NCBI GenBank assembly: GCA_946408595.1
Contig: CAMJSX010000001.1
Span: 120,356-184,355 of the forward strand
Length of the DNA stretch: 64,000 nt
Origin: an uncultured Candidatus Saccharibacteria bacterium
GTDB taxonomy: Bacteria > Patescibacteriota > Saccharimonadia > Saccharimonadales > Saccharimonadaceae
Direction of reading: 5' to 3'
Below are positions 19,530 through 29,556 of this stretch, one piece after another (position 1 is the stretch's first letter; each line of letters starts with the position of its first letter). The notes under the pieces were generated by a model, which was given only the letters and a program-made list of their open reading frames with translations, made no database searches and was not told where the DNA came from. A program made the translations under genes and the position numbers.

Positions 19530-19554
19530 AACCGAACAAAGCGTTCGGTTTTTT
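19530..19554 (+). terminator. intrinsic terminator of the small-ORF locus
   Basis: AACCGAAC-aaagc-GTTCGGTTTTTTC. Confidence 0.85.
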
Positions 19555-19658
19555 CTTACGTTTTACGATGGTTTTTTGCTAAAAAATGTTTGACCATTTT
19601 ATAAGCTTATGCTAAACTTAAAAACAGAAAGGTCAACAAATAACATAAAACTTTAATT

Positions 19659-19985
19659 ATGGAAAATTATCTCATTGGGCGCGATACCCTCGGCAAGCTA
19701 GTCGATCAACTGATCGCCCAGAAATATCCCAATCAATCTCCGGATTCATTAAATGAAATTCGTGAGGATAATATCAGGAAGTTAGACGATCAGATTAGCG
19801 AGGCTATTTTTGGTGGTCTAAACGATGAACAACTTGACGAGATAAATGCAATGTTTGATCGAGAAGAAAATAACCCATCGGCCTTTCAAATTTTTTTCAA
19901 GAACGCTGGTATTGATTTGGAACAAGTTATCAAAGATGAAATGTCAAAGTTTAGCCAGGAATTCTTAGGAGGTGAAAATGCATAA
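19659..19985 (+). CDS. hypothetical protein of a short acidic family (possibly DUF5663-like)
   Basis: 108 aa; acidic; overlaps the start of the next gene. Confidence 0.55.
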   Translation: MENYLIGRDTLGKLVDQLIAQKYPNQSPDSLNEIREDNIRKLDDQISEAIFGGLNDEQLDEINAMFDREENNPSAFQIFFKNAGIDLEQVIKDEMSKFSQEFLGGENA

Positions 19986-21837
19986 TTCAGAAATATTCAG
20001 TGGTGGTAGTGGAGAAGCTGGCGCAAATAAAGGTGAAGCAACTAAGAAATATGAAGAGAGGGGAGAAAAAGTATTAAGTGCGGCTGAGAGAAAAGCTCTT
20101 TTGAAGGAAAAAGAGGAATTGTTGGCTAGGAGAGCCGAGATTGATGCAGAGCTTGCAGCTTTGGATAGCGATGAACAGAAAGAGCCAGAATCTTCGGAGC
20201 CGGAACCATCTGGGCAACCAGAAGGTACAACGGATCCGGAAGGGGCATCCGACCCAGAGGGAGCGACAGACCCAGAAGGAACATCTGATCCAGAAGGTGG
20301 GGCAACAGACCCTGAAGGAACGCCTGAACCGGAGGGTGGTACATCAACTCCACAAGGTGGCGAGAACAACGCTACACCAGAGGGGCAGCATAGAGCTAAG
20401 ATTGAATATGTCAAGAAGAGGGCCAAGAAAAATTCAGGCGTTAGAGATGTTGTAATAGGGGCTGCGACCATTGCCTTAGCAGGATTTTTGGGCGTGGCGA
20501 TTGGTACAAATGGATTCAATGTTGCTCAAAACAATAATCAGGCACCGCAAGGTTCGTTGAACCCTACTGCAATTGTCCAAACTGCTCAGCCAGAGAGAGC
20601 TCCATCGCCGGATGGCACGACATCGCCAGATGGTGCAATACTACCGGATGGCACAATAATACCAGGCAGCACTACTGCTAATGAGCAAGATGCTTCCGCT
20701 ACAGAAAATGAAGAGAAAGAAAAAGGCATCAAAGACGGATATGGCGAACGTGGTATGTGGCTTTCCCAGAACAAGGAACATGATTATGATTATGGTGACG
20801 CCAAGGAAGTTGGTGAAGTGTGCGACCATGATGAAGTTGAGATGTTGAAATACACCGCCGACAATCAGGTTGAAAGCCTTGCTGATTATATGGCTGAATT
20901 CCCAGAAGAGTTATGTCCGGAAGGATTCTATGGACTGAACCCTCGTGAGATAGAGAAGAAACTTGAAAGCCTTACCCCTGATGAATATAAGAAGGTTAAG
21001 GCGCAGGCGATGCATGCTTTGGACGAAGCTTATACTCGTGCCACTGTGACGCAGCGTGATTATCATCATTATGGCATGTTGCTTGGCGATGAAAAAGGCG
21101 CTGTGGTGCATGAAAACATGCAACTTGTTGACAGAGGTATTGGCCCAGGTGTTGAGGTTGTTGAGTTCTATTGGGTTGATAAAGATGGTAAAGAAATCGG
21201 TTCAATGCTCGTGAATATTCGTCGTACTTCTGCGAATGAGAAGGGCGAAGTTGATGAGCACGAAGGTGGTTTAGAGGTATTAAGAGTTGGTACTACTGAT
21301 CAGGGGCCTGAAACTCCTCCAACTCCACCGACTCCACCAACTCCTCCAACGCCAGAGACTCCAGAACCAAAGAAGCCGGAAGAGGAAATTGAGCATGCTG
21401 GACCACGTGTCGATCAGCAAGGTCTTGATGAAGAAAAAACTCCAGCTACTAAGCTAGAAGATGATCAAGCTGGTTTTGAAGGAATAGAACAACAAGAGAG
21501 AAAAGATGAGGCTGAAGCGGCAGAGGCAGCTAGAATCGCTGCCGAGCAAGCTGAAAAGCAAAGAAAGGCAGAAGAGGAAGCCGCTGCTCGTCGTGCGGCT
21601 GAGCAAGCAGAAGCAGAAGAGGCTGCGCGTAAAGCTGATGAGGCTGCTCGAAAGGCAACAGAGGAAGCTAGTAAGCAACAATCAGAAGCTGCCGAAGCTG
21701 AGCGTGCTGCTGATGATGAAGCAGCAAAGAGGGAAGCTGCTCAAAGAGCCGCTGATGAAGCCGCCCAAAGAGGCGCTAAAGAAGCTGACGAAAATGCCAA
21801 TGCTTCGGCTAGTGAAAGAGCAAACATAGATTATTAA
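19978..21837 (+). CDS. membrane protein with PEG-type repeats, one TM, globular middle and Ala/Glu coiled-coil tail
   Basis: TTDPEGASDPEGATDPEGTSDPEGG repeats; TM VVIGAATIALAGFLGVAIG; AGGAGGTG SD before ATG 19978. Confidence 0.65.
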   Translation: MHNSEIFSGGSGEAGANKGEATKKYEERGEKVLSAAERKALLKEKEELLARRAEIDAELAALDSDEQKEPESSEPEPSGQPEGTTDPEGASDPEGATDPEGTSDPEGGATDPEGTPEPEGGTSTPQGGENNATPEGQHRAKIEYVKKRAKKNSGVRDVVIGAATIALAGFLGVAIGTNGFNVAQNNNQAPQGSLNPTAIVQTAQPERAPSPDGTTSPDGAILPDGTIIPGSTTANEQDASATENEEKEKGIKDGYGERGMWLSQNKEHDYDYGDAKEVGEVCDHDEVEMLKYTADNQVESLADYMAEFPEELCPEGFYGLNPREIEKKLESLTPDEYKKVKAQAMHALDEAYTRATVTQRDYHHYGMLLGDEKGAVVHENMQLVDRGIGPGVEVVEFYWVDKDGKEIGSMLVNIRRTSANEKGEVDEHEGGLEVLRVGTTDQGPETPPTPPTPPTPPTPETPEPKKPEEEIEHAGPRVDQQGLDEEKTPATKLEDDQAGFEGIEQQERKDEAEAAEAARIAAEQAEKQRKAEEEAAARRAAEQAEAEEAARKADEAARKATEEASKQQSEAAEAERAADDEAAKREAAQRAADEAAQRGAKEADENANASASERANIDY

Positions 21838-21855
21838 AAGGAAAGGAAGCCAAAG

Positions 21856-23316
21856 ATGAAAAAAATTATCACAAAACTAACGGTGGCGATACTAGCGGTA
21901 CTAGCTGCTTTTGGGTTGGCAAGTCCTACCTTGGCTTGGGGCCCAGAACGAACGACCTATACCAATGAGTCGCCAGCCACTTATGCAACATTTAACTCGA
22001 TTACCAACAACGCTGCTGTAGGTGATGAACGAAACTTCGTGAGAGTTGGTGAGGCCAATTCGACCGCGCCATACACAGACGAAATTGAAGTCGTCCCAGG
22101 TAAGGAATATGAGGTGTACATTTATTATCACAATGATGCCGCCTCGAACACAAATGCTAGCGGATATGGTATTGCTACAAATACTAAACTTTCTTCATCT
22201 TATCCAACAAAGCTCACTCCTGGGGAAAGAGGTATGATTTCTGGGATTATTTCCTGGAGTTATGTTAACCCAAGTGATGATAGCGTGAACACTGGTACGG
22301 TGTGGGACGAAGCTTACCTTACGACCAAATCCGACAATGTAGTATTGAGATATAAAACTGGTACGGCGGTGATCCACAATGGCGGTAAAGCCAATGGCTC
22401 GGTTCTTTCGACAAATCTGTTTACTAAAGACGGTACGCCAATCGGATATAACAAGTTGGCTGGTACTATTCCAGGCTGTGCGGAGTATTCGGGCTATATT
22501 ACTTACACCCTCGTAGCAGAAAAAGTTGATGCATCGCTAGAAAAATATGTTTCTACTGATGGTACGAATTGGCAAAAGAATGTCACAGTGAAACCGGGTG
22601 ATTACGTTACATATAAAGTGGTGTTCAAAAACACTGGAAACACCAAGCTCACTAATGTAATTTTTAAAGATGTGCATGACGGTGGTCTTAGTCTCAGATC
22701 TGGCAGCACAAAGGTTTATGATGTTAATAATGTTGATGGGAAAAAGATTGACGATATATTAGATTTGAGTGGTTATAATGTTGGTGATGTGGCTCCTTCT
22801 GCGCTTGTCCAAATTATCTATCAAGATAAGGTTTCTACTGATAAAGCTTATTGTGAAAATACTTTGAACAACACTATTACGGTAAGCTATAATTCGAACT
22901 TATCAAAAGAAGATAGTGCAAGCGTGACAGTGAAATGTGACAAGCCAGTACCTCCTTGTGAGGCTGATCCAAGTTTGCCAGAATGCCAAGAAAAACCCGA
23001 TTGTACAACTAATCCAGAACTACCAGAATGCCAAGAAAAACCAGATTGTACAACTAACCCAGAGTTGCCGGAATGTCAGGAGAAACCCGATTGTACAACC
23101 AATCCAGAACTACCGGAATGCCAAGAAAAACCAACTTGCGACACTAATCCAGAAATGGAAGGTTGTGAGACCCCAGAAGAAATCGTTAGCACTGGTCCTC
23201 TTGAAATTGTTTTAGCGATAGTGATTATACTTGGCATTATCGGTGGCGGATACTACTTCTATCATACTCGTAAGACCTTAAAGGCCGTTGAGAATAAGGT
23301 TTCTGGTGATAGATAA
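21856..23316 (+). CDS. signal-peptide surface protein with DUF11-like domain, Cys-rich repeats and C-terminal TM anchor
   Basis: Signal peptide; TYKVVFKNTGNTKLTNVIFKDV; repeats DCTTNPELPECQEKP; STGPLEIVLAIVIILGIIGGGYYFYHTRK. Confidence 0.75.
   Translation: MKKIITKLTVAILAVLAAFGLASPTLAWGPERTTYTNESPATYATFNSITNNAAVGDERNFVRVGEANSTAPYTDEIEVVPGKEYEVYIYYHNDAASNTNASGYGIATNTKLSSSYPTKLTPGERGMISGIISWSYVNPSDDSVNTGTVWDEAYLTTKSDNVVLRYKTGTAVIHNGGKANGSVLSTNLFTKDGTPIGYNKLAGTIPGCAEYSGYITYTLVAEKVDASLEKYVSTDGTNWQKNVTVKPGDYVTYKVVFKNTGNTKLTNVIFKDVHDGGLSLRSGSTKVYDVNNVDGKKIDDILDLSGYNVGDVAPSALVQIIYQDKVSTDKAYCENTLNNTITVSYNSNLSKEDSASVTVKCDKPVPPCEADPSLPECQEKPDCTTNPELPECQEKPDCTTNPELPECQEKPDCTTNPELPECQEKPTCDTNPEMEGCETPEEIVSTGPLEIVLAIVIILGIIGGGYYFYHTRKTLKAVENKVSGDR
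22956..23169 (+). repeat. 45-bp coding tandem repeat (DCTTNPELPECQEKP), about 4-5 units
   Basis: Repeats read directly in DNA and protein. Confidence 0.9.
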
Positions 23317-23371
23317 GCTTCCCAAATCTTAAATAGTGTGATATAATATATCAAATTAATAAAGGAACAAT

Positions 23372-23680
23372 ATGAAGAAAGCAGTGATCCTCGTTTCTGG
23401 GAAGCAATATCTCGTCGAGGAAAAAGAGACCCTACGGGTGGACCTCCTCCCGGAAGGAACCAAAGAGCTCGAAACTGATGCTTTACTCGTAATCGATGGC
23501 GACAAAACTACTGTCGGCACTCCTACAGTGAAAGGCGTGAAGGTTTCGGCCAAAGTCAAAACCGCAGAAACAAAGGGTGATAAGGTTCGTGTGATTCGTT
23601 ATCATTCTAAGAAGCGCGTTCACAAAGAGACTGGCCATCGCCAGAAATACTCTGAAATAGAGATTGTAAAAATCGCTTAA
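23372..23680 (+). CDS. rplU: 50S ribosomal protein L21
   Basis: MKKAVILVSGKQYLVEEKETLRVDLL ... KVRVIRYHSKKRVHKETGHRQKYSEIEI. Confidence 0.85.
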   Translation: MKKAVILVSGKQYLVEEKETLRVDLLPEGTKELETDALLVIDGDKTTVGTPTVKGVKVSAKVKTAETKGDKVRVIRYHSKKRVHKETGHRQKYSEIEIVKIA

Positions 23681-23683
23681 TAA

Positions 23684-23709
23684 AATAAGTCCTTCGGGAC
23701 TTATTTTTT
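23684..23709 (+). terminator. intrinsic terminator after rplU
   Basis: AATAAGTCC-ttcg-GGACTTATTTTTT. Confidence 0.85.
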
Positions 23710-23728
23710 ATGATATAATATAAGCATT

Positions 23729-24502
23729 ATGAGTGCGAAGGTAATATGTGTGACTAATCAAAAGGGTGGAGTCGGGAAGACTACTACTGCGGTTAACCTT
23801 TGCTATTATCTTGCTAAGAACAGGAAACGTACTCTTTTAGTTGATTTTGATCCTCAGGGTAATGCTACGTCTGGCCTTGGTTTTGATAAGAACAACAATG
23901 ATCTTGGTTCTACGATGACAGAGGTGATTCTTGGCTCTGTTGTGATGTCGGATTGTATCAAGCATACGAAGTTTAAGAATTATGACCTTGCTCCTACGAC
24001 ACCTGAGCTTGCGAATGCTGAGGTCGAGATTACAGGTATGAACAAAAAATTTGTACGTTTGCGTGATGCGATTAACACTGTAAGAGACGACTATGACTAT
24101 ATTATTATAGATTTGCCCCCGAGTTTATCGCTTCTCACGGTGAACGGGATGATCGCTTCAGATTATTTATTGCTTCCGGTGCAGACGGAGTTTTACGCTC
24201 TTGAAGGTGTGGCACAGCTACTAGAATCGATGAAGCTGGTGATGAAGCAAGCTAACCCGAAGCTTAGACTACTCGGCGTGGTGGCTACTATGTATGATAA
24301 GCGCACCAGCCTTTCGGCTCAGGTTCTGGCTGAAATTAAAAAGTATTTCAAGGATTTGACGTTTAAGACAACTATTCCGCGTAATGTGCGTCTAGCTGAA
24401 GCTCCGTCTCATGGGGTGCCAGTCGGGGCGTATGATAAGTTTAGCAAAGGCGCCAAAGCCTACAAAGATTTTACTAAAGAAGTGGAGGAAAGAATTAAAT
24501 GA
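23729..24502 (+). CDS. parA: ParA family chromosome partitioning ATPase
   Basis: NQKGGVGKTTTAVNL; followed by parB. Confidence 0.95.
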   Translation: MSAKVICVTNQKGGVGKTTTAVNLCYYLAKNRKRTLLVDFDPQGNATSGLGFDKNNNDLGSTMTEVILGSVVMSDCIKHTKFKNYDLAPTTPELANAEVEITGMNKKFVRLRDAINTVRDDYDYIIIDLPPSLSLLTVNGMIASDYLLLPVQTEFYALEGVAQLLESMKLVMKQANPKLRLLGVVATMYDKRTSLSAQVLAEIKKYFKDLTFKTTIPRNVRLAEAPSHGVPVGAYDKFSKGAKAYKDFTKEVEERIK

Positions 24503-25344
24503 CAGCAAAAGGTCTCGGTCGCGGTTTCGAATCGCTGATCCCTACAGATTTAGTGGACGAAGAGTTCGATTTAACCGCAGTAGAAGATAAGGTTTCTAGC
24601 GAGTTAAAATCGCTTAGTCTCGACGATATTATCCCTGACGAAGAACAGCCGCGTCGTGTTTTTAGTAAAGAGGCGATTGAAGCGTTGGCTGCTTCAATTA
24701 AAGAACACGGGGTATTGCAGCCAATTGTAGTGACAAAAGAAGATGGTAAGTATAAGATTGTGGCTGGTGAACGTCGCTGGCGAGCTTCTAAGTTGGCTGG
24801 GTTAAAGAAAATACCAGCTATCATCCGGACGCTAGATTCTCAGAACCGTCTTGAGCTTTCGATTATTGAGAACGCACAGCGCGAGGATTTGAACGCGATT
24901 GAGCTCGCGACTGCCTATGCCAAGCTGAAGACTCAGTTTAATTTATCAGTCGAAGAGATTTCTGCCAAAGTGGGGAAGAGCGAAGCTTCTATTCAAGGTA
25001 CGATGCGACTCTTGAATCTTCCTGATGACGTGAAGAAAATCATGGTCAAAGAGAAGCTTACTGAAGGCGTGATGCGTCCGCTAGTTTCTCGTGATGAAGC
25101 GACTATCAAGAAGGTTTTGCCAAAGATTATTAAAGAAGGTTGGACGGCACGTAAAGTTGAACGTTACTTCCAGGATAATAAGAAGAAATCCAGCGCTTCA
25201 ATGATCAAGCGTCACGAGTCGCATAAGGATGAGGATGCTCTTTCCAAGAAGTACAAAACTCCAGTGGTGATTAAGAATCACTCACTGACTTTCAAATGCA
25301 AAACTGATGCTGATTTGAAGGCTCTGATCAAAACTTTGCTATAA
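24499..25344 (+). CDS. parB: ParB family chromosome partitioning protein
   Basis: LGRGFESLIP, EQPRRVF, GERRWRASKLAG, ENAQREDLNAIE. Confidence 0.95.
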   Translation: MTAKGLGRGFESLIPTDLVDEEFDLTAVEDKVSSELKSLSLDDIIPDEEQPRRVFSKEAIEALAASIKEHGVLQPIVVTKEDGKYKIVAGERRWRASKLAGLKKIPAIIRTLDSQNRLELSIIENAQREDLNAIELATAYAKLKTQFNLSVEEISAKVGKSEASIQGTMRLLNLPDDVKKIMVKEKLTEGVMRPLVSRDEATIKKVLPKIIKEGWTARKVERYFQDNKKKSSASMIKRHESHKDEDALSKKYKTPVVIKNHSLTFKCKTDADLKALIKTLL

Positions 25345-25351
25345 TAGATAC

Positions 25352-26821
25352 ATGAAGAATCCAGATTCGGAGCGTGTTTTACGCGCGGTTGAAATGGCAA
25401 AAAAGGCCCATGATGGTCAGTTTAGAAAAACCGGCGAGCCGTATATCGTGCATCCTTTGGCAGTCAAAAAGATTTTGGAAGAATGGGGGATGGATGAAGA
25501 TACGATTATTGCGGGGATTCTTCATGATACGATCGAAGACACACCGTTAACTCTTAATGATATCAAACAGGAATTTGGCGAATCGGTGGCATTTCTAGTT
25601 GATGGAGTAACGAAACTTTCAACGGCGAGAAACGGAATGCGGGATATTGATACTTATCTTCCGGAGACGAAGGATAATTTCTTGAGACTAATGATTGCAT
25701 TAGGTAGTGATATTCGGGTGCTGATTATTAAGCTGGCTGACCGTTTGCATAACCTTCGCACTCTTTCTGCTTTGCCGCCTGATAAGCAAAAGAAAATTGC
25801 GAAAGAGTCACTTGAGGTCTTTGCGCCACTGGCCGACCGGTTAAACATGGGGCTTCTGCGCGTAGAGATGGCAGATCTGGCGTTTAAGTATGTTGATCCG
25901 CGTCGTTATGAACAACTAAAGAATTTGATTGAAAGATATAACAAATCCGCAGCGAAGTCACTTCAAAAGATTGAGGAAGAAGTCTCGGAGGCTCTTAGGA
26001 AAGAAAAGATTAACTTTACGATTTCTGGTCGTGTGAAATCAGTCTACTCACTACATAAGAAGCTAGCCAAACACAACCAGAACATGGGCGAGATTTATGA
26101 TCTTACGGCACTTAGGGTGATTGTTGACGATATTACCGATTGTTATTTGACGCTTGGTGTGATTCACTCACTATATACTCCGATGGGTGGTAGGATCAAA
26201 GATTATATTGCGATGCCAAAGCAAAATGGTTATCAATCTCTGCATACTACGGTGATTACTAAGGATAAACGGGTGGTTGAATTCCAGATTCGGACTAAGG
26301 AAATGCACGAATACGCGGAACGAGGTTTGGCGGCTAGTTTTTATTATAATGAACAAAAGGTGACCGAGAATTATAAGAAAGGGAAAATTGAACACTTGCC
26401 GACTAATTTGCTTTGGATTACTGAGTTACAAACTACGGCAGCGAGACTACGTGAGGGTAAGAAGGTTGATTTGAAGAAGTTGAAGCTCAATCTATTTTCG
26501 GACAAGATTTTTGTGTATACACCAAAAGGTGACATTATCGATCTTCCGGTTGGGGCGATGCCGCTAGATTTTGCTTATCGGCTTCACTCTGAGATTGGTG
26601 ACCACGTAGTGGGCGTGAAGATTAATGGCAAGATGAGCAATATGAATAAAAAATTGGAACAAGGTGATATTGTGGAGATTTTGACTTCTAAAAACCAGAC
26701 CCCGAAGATTTCGTGGCTGGATCGGATTATTACTCCGCATGCTCGTCAGAAGCTTCTGCGGGCGTTGAAGCTTCGTCCGAGTGAGAATGAGACGTCTATC
26801 CCACCGCTGAAAAAGAAGTAA
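25352..26821 (+). CDS. relA: RelA/SpoT (p)ppGpp synthetase/hydrolase
   Basis: GILHDTIEDT HD motif; RIKDYIAMPKQNGYQSLHTTV synthetase motif; TGS domain at C-terminus. Confidence 0.92.
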   Translation: MKNPDSERVLRAVEMAKKAHDGQFRKTGEPYIVHPLAVKKILEEWGMDEDTIIAGILHDTIEDTPLTLNDIKQEFGESVAFLVDGVTKLSTARNGMRDIDTYLPETKDNFLRLMIALGSDIRVLIIKLADRLHNLRTLSALPPDKQKKIAKESLEVFAPLADRLNMGLLRVEMADLAFKYVDPRRYEQLKNLIERYNKSAAKSLQKIEEEVSEALRKEKINFTISGRVKSVYSLHKKLAKHNQNMGEIYDLTALRVIVDDITDCYLTLGVIHSLYTPMGGRIKDYIAMPKQNGYQSLHTTVITKDKRVVEFQIRTKEMHEYAERGLAASFYYNEQKVTENYKKGKIEHLPTNLLWITELQTTAARLREGKKVDLKKLKLNLFSDKIFVYTPKGDIIDLPVGAMPLDFAYRLHSEIGDHVVGVKINGKMSNMNKKLEQGDIVEILTSKNQTPKISWLDRIITPHARQKLLRALKLRPSENETSIPPLKKK

Positions 26822-26852
26822 ACTCTGATAAGTATGATATAATAAATGATGT

Positions 26853-26928
26853 GCCGTTGTAGCTCAGTTGGTAGAGCAGCTCATTCGTAACGAGCAGGTC
26901 ACAGGTTCAAACCCTGCCAACGGCTCCA
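26853..26928 (+). tRNA. tRNA-Thr (CGT)
   Basis: Acceptor GCCGTTG/CAACGGC, anticodon CGT, T-loop TTCAAAC, encoded CCA. Confidence 0.95.
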
Positions 26929-26954
26929 TTTTTTATAGTTATGCTATAATAGTT

Positions 26955-27326
26955 ATGAATAATATGAAAAATTTTCTAGAAGATATAAAAAAGATTTACA
27001 AGAACGAAAGACTGACTTTGGGCCTAATCATTTTGAATATTTTAGGTTCTATAACATTATTGATAGTTAGTCTTTTGAAGCTCAATCCAGATAGTGCAGT
27101 TGTGAAAATTGGATATGGGGATATCGGAGGGTATCGTAACGGTTCTTGGGCTGATATTCTTGTTTTTCCGCTTCTGGCTATTATCTTTGGGTTTTTGCAT
27201 ACGCTGATTGCTCTACGTATTTATGAAAAACGTGGAGCGGGAATGACGAAGTTTTTCTTGATTGTTACTACTACTCTTATTATTGGTACCTTTATCCTGC
27301 TATTCAGATTGACAGAAGGGGCTTAG
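26955..27326 (+). CDS. small integral membrane protein
   Basis: Three hydrophobic segments; TATAAT just before ATG. Confidence 0.6.
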   Translation: MNNMKNFLEDIKKIYKNERLTLGLIILNILGSITLLIVSLLKLNPDSAVVKIGYGDIGGYRNGSWADILVFPLLAIIFGFLHTLIALRIYEKRGAGMTKFFLIVTTTLIIGTFILLFRLTEGA

Positions 27327-27327
27327 G

Positions 27328-28953
27328 ATGCGTCGGAATTTAGAGATTCCTCAGGGTAAGCGCACTAAGGCATATCGTTTTTTTGAAATACTTCCTGGGC
27401 TGATATCTTATGGGGCGATTATTTTGCTGTTTATTCTATCTTGGCTTGATCCAGTGGTTGGTTCAATTTATCTTTTCATCGTGATTGCTTCAACTTTGGT
27501 TAAGGCGATTGGCGTGGCTTACCGCACAGTTCAGGGTTACGAGGTGATCAAACGAGCCGAAAAAGTTGATTGGCGTCAACGAATTGAGGACCTTAAAGAT
27601 CCGCACGCGGCTTACGAACGTTTAAGAGACCATCATGATAAGAGTTATCATTTCGAAGAACACGTTGAGAATCTTAAGTTTATGGCGACCATGGACACTG
27701 AATATCCTGACCCGTCCAAGATTTACCATGTAGTGATTATTGCGGCCTATAATGAAGGTCCGGAAATACTTGAGCCTTCTATTGAAGCTATCAAGAAGTC
27801 ATCTTTTCCGAATGACCATATTATTGTGGCGCTTGCTTATGAAGAAAGAGGCGGGGAAGCAATGGTGCAAACTGCGAAGGCGCTAACTAATAAGTATAAA
27901 GATACTTTTAAGGACTTTGTTGCGATTAAACATCCTGATAACATTCCAGGAGAGGTAATTGGTAAAGGGCCAAATCTTACGTATGCCGGCGAGAAGATTG
28001 CTGATTATGTGAAGAATAAACACCTTTCAGTGGCCAATATTATTGTGACATCTCTTGATAGTGATAATCATATGCATGAGAAATACTTGGATTCTGTGGC
28101 TTACGAGTTTATTACTCACCCTAACCGACAACGTTTAAGTTATCAGCCAGTGTCGCTATTTACGAATAACATTTGGGACGCACCTGCTCCTACGCGTGTG
28201 ATTGCGGTGTCTAATTCATTCTTTAACGTGATCTCTACCATGCGCCCACACGTGTTAAGAAATTTTGCTTCGCACTCTCAGCCTTTGCAAGCTCTTGAAG
28301 CGATGCATTTTTGGAGCAAACGGACCATCGTGGAAGATGGGCACCAATTTTGGCGTAGTTTGTTCTTCTTTAGCGGTGACTATTCAGTTTTGCCAATCCG
28401 AATTCCGATCTATCAAGACGCGGTGATTGACGAAACATTCTTAAAAACAGTGAAGGCTCAGTTCGTCCAGGTTCGTCGTTGGTATTACGGAGCTTCTGAT
28501 GTGGCATATGTCGGTACGAGACTGTTTACTTCTAGGAAAAACCGCCCGGTGCCGTTTTGGCAACTTTTCCCGAAGTTTTGGAGACTGCTAGACGGGCACG
28601 TAACGCTGGCAATTTTGGCACCCATTGTAGCTTTTGGTGGTTGGGTGCCGATGATTATGAATGTTTCGTCTCATAATATGGTGGCATATAATTTGCCAAA
28701 CATCGTTAGCGTGGTCGAAACCTTTGCTTCGGTGGGTTTGATTGTTTCGGTGCTGGTTTCATTTAAGCTTTTGCCGAAACGTCCAGCTAAATATCGTAAG
28801 ACTAAGAATATTGTGATGATTCTGCAGTGGATTTTGATGCCGATTACTTCAATTATTTATCAGTCTTTAGCTGCTTTTTATGCTCAAACTCGTTTGATGC
28901 TTGGGCTGTATATGGAAAAATTTGATGTTACTAAGAAGATTATAAAAAAATAA
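27328..28953 (+). CDS. membrane-bound family 2 glycosyltransferase-like protein
   Basis: VVIIAAYNEGPEILEPSIEAI; QVRRWYYGASD; N- and C-terminal TM segments. Confidence 0.75.
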   Translation: MRRNLEIPQGKRTKAYRFFEILPGLISYGAIILLFILSWLDPVVGSIYLFIVIASTLVKAIGVAYRTVQGYEVIKRAEKVDWRQRIEDLKDPHAAYERLRDHHDKSYHFEEHVENLKFMATMDTEYPDPSKIYHVVIIAAYNEGPEILEPSIEAIKKSSFPNDHIIVALAYEERGGEAMVQTAKALTNKYKDTFKDFVAIKHPDNIPGEVIGKGPNLTYAGEKIADYVKNKHLSVANIIVTSLDSDNHMHEKYLDSVAYEFITHPNRQRLSYQPVSLFTNNIWDAPAPTRVIAVSNSFFNVISTMRPHVLRNFASHSQPLQALEAMHFWSKRTIVEDGHQFWRSLFFFSGDYSVLPIRIPIYQDAVIDETFLKTVKAQFVQVRRWYYGASDVAYVGTRLFTSRKNRPVPFWQLFPKFWRLLDGHVTLAILAPIVAFGGWVPMIMNVSSHNMVAYNLPNIVSVVETFASVGLIVSVLVSFKLLPKRPAKYRKTKNIVMILQWILMPITSIIYQSLAAFYAQTRLMLGLYMEKFDVTKKIIKK

Positions 28954-28955
28954 TT

Positions 28956-29525
28956 GTGCCGATTAGAATAACCGAAAAAAGACTCAAAGACAAAAGATTT
29001 AGAGATACGGAAGAAGCAATCGTGATGGCATTTTTTGTGTTGAAGGATAAAATTATTTGTTTAAAACGCTTGATTAAAACAGCTGACATATCGCGTTCTA
29101 CTCTTTATCGTCATCATGAAAACATTAATAAAATAGTTCCGGATTATGAAGAGTACATGGTTTCAAAATATAAAAGGTTCATTCAACGACTTTTGAAATT
29201 CAAGAGGATCGATTTGAAGACATTGTACGTACAGACGTTATCATTTATGTCCAATAATCATAAGATAATGGCTTTCTTGTTAGAATTTGATAATCATAGT
29301 TTTCTTGAAGAAATGATTGGGTTTTTGAAGCCGAAGATTATTTCGGTGAGTAAAATAACAGATCAAGAGGTGATGAGCATTTATTTGAAGGAGGTAGTTT
29401 GCCTAATTGAAGAGTGGGGAAGGGCTGGGTTTGATAGTAAGAAGATTGACGGTACTGTTGATAAGATAATGTTTTTAACTAATACGGCGTATTTTAGGCT
29501 GAACCCGATTAAGAGGCTAGCTTAA
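28956..29525 (+). CDS. TetR-like HTH regulator
   Basis: ICLKRLIKTADISRSTLYRHHENI helix-turn-helix; GTG start. Confidence 0.6.
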   Translation: MPIRITEKRLKDKRFRDTEEAIVMAFFVLKDKIICLKRLIKTADISRSTLYRHHENINKIVPDYEEYMVSKYKRFIQRLLKFKRIDLKTLYVQTLSFMSNNHKIMAFLLEFDNHSFLEEMIGFLKPKIISVSKITDQEVMSIYLKEVVCLIEEWGRAGFDSKKIDGTVDKIMFLTNTAYFRLNPIKRLA

Positions 29526-29556
29526 ATCTGGTATCTGTGATATAATAATTTGCAGC

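Noticed and set aside
19965-20519. Minus-strand ORF (184 aa) with Pro/Ser/Gly repeats
   Set aside because: Antisense of the PEG-repeat region; composition artefact.
22956-23169. Regular 45-bp repeats as a CRISPR array
   Set aside because: Repeats are contiguous, in frame and coding, with no spacers and no cas genes.
23729-25344. parS sites near parAB
   Set aside because: No TGTTTCACGTGAAACA-like palindrome was noticed on reading the region.
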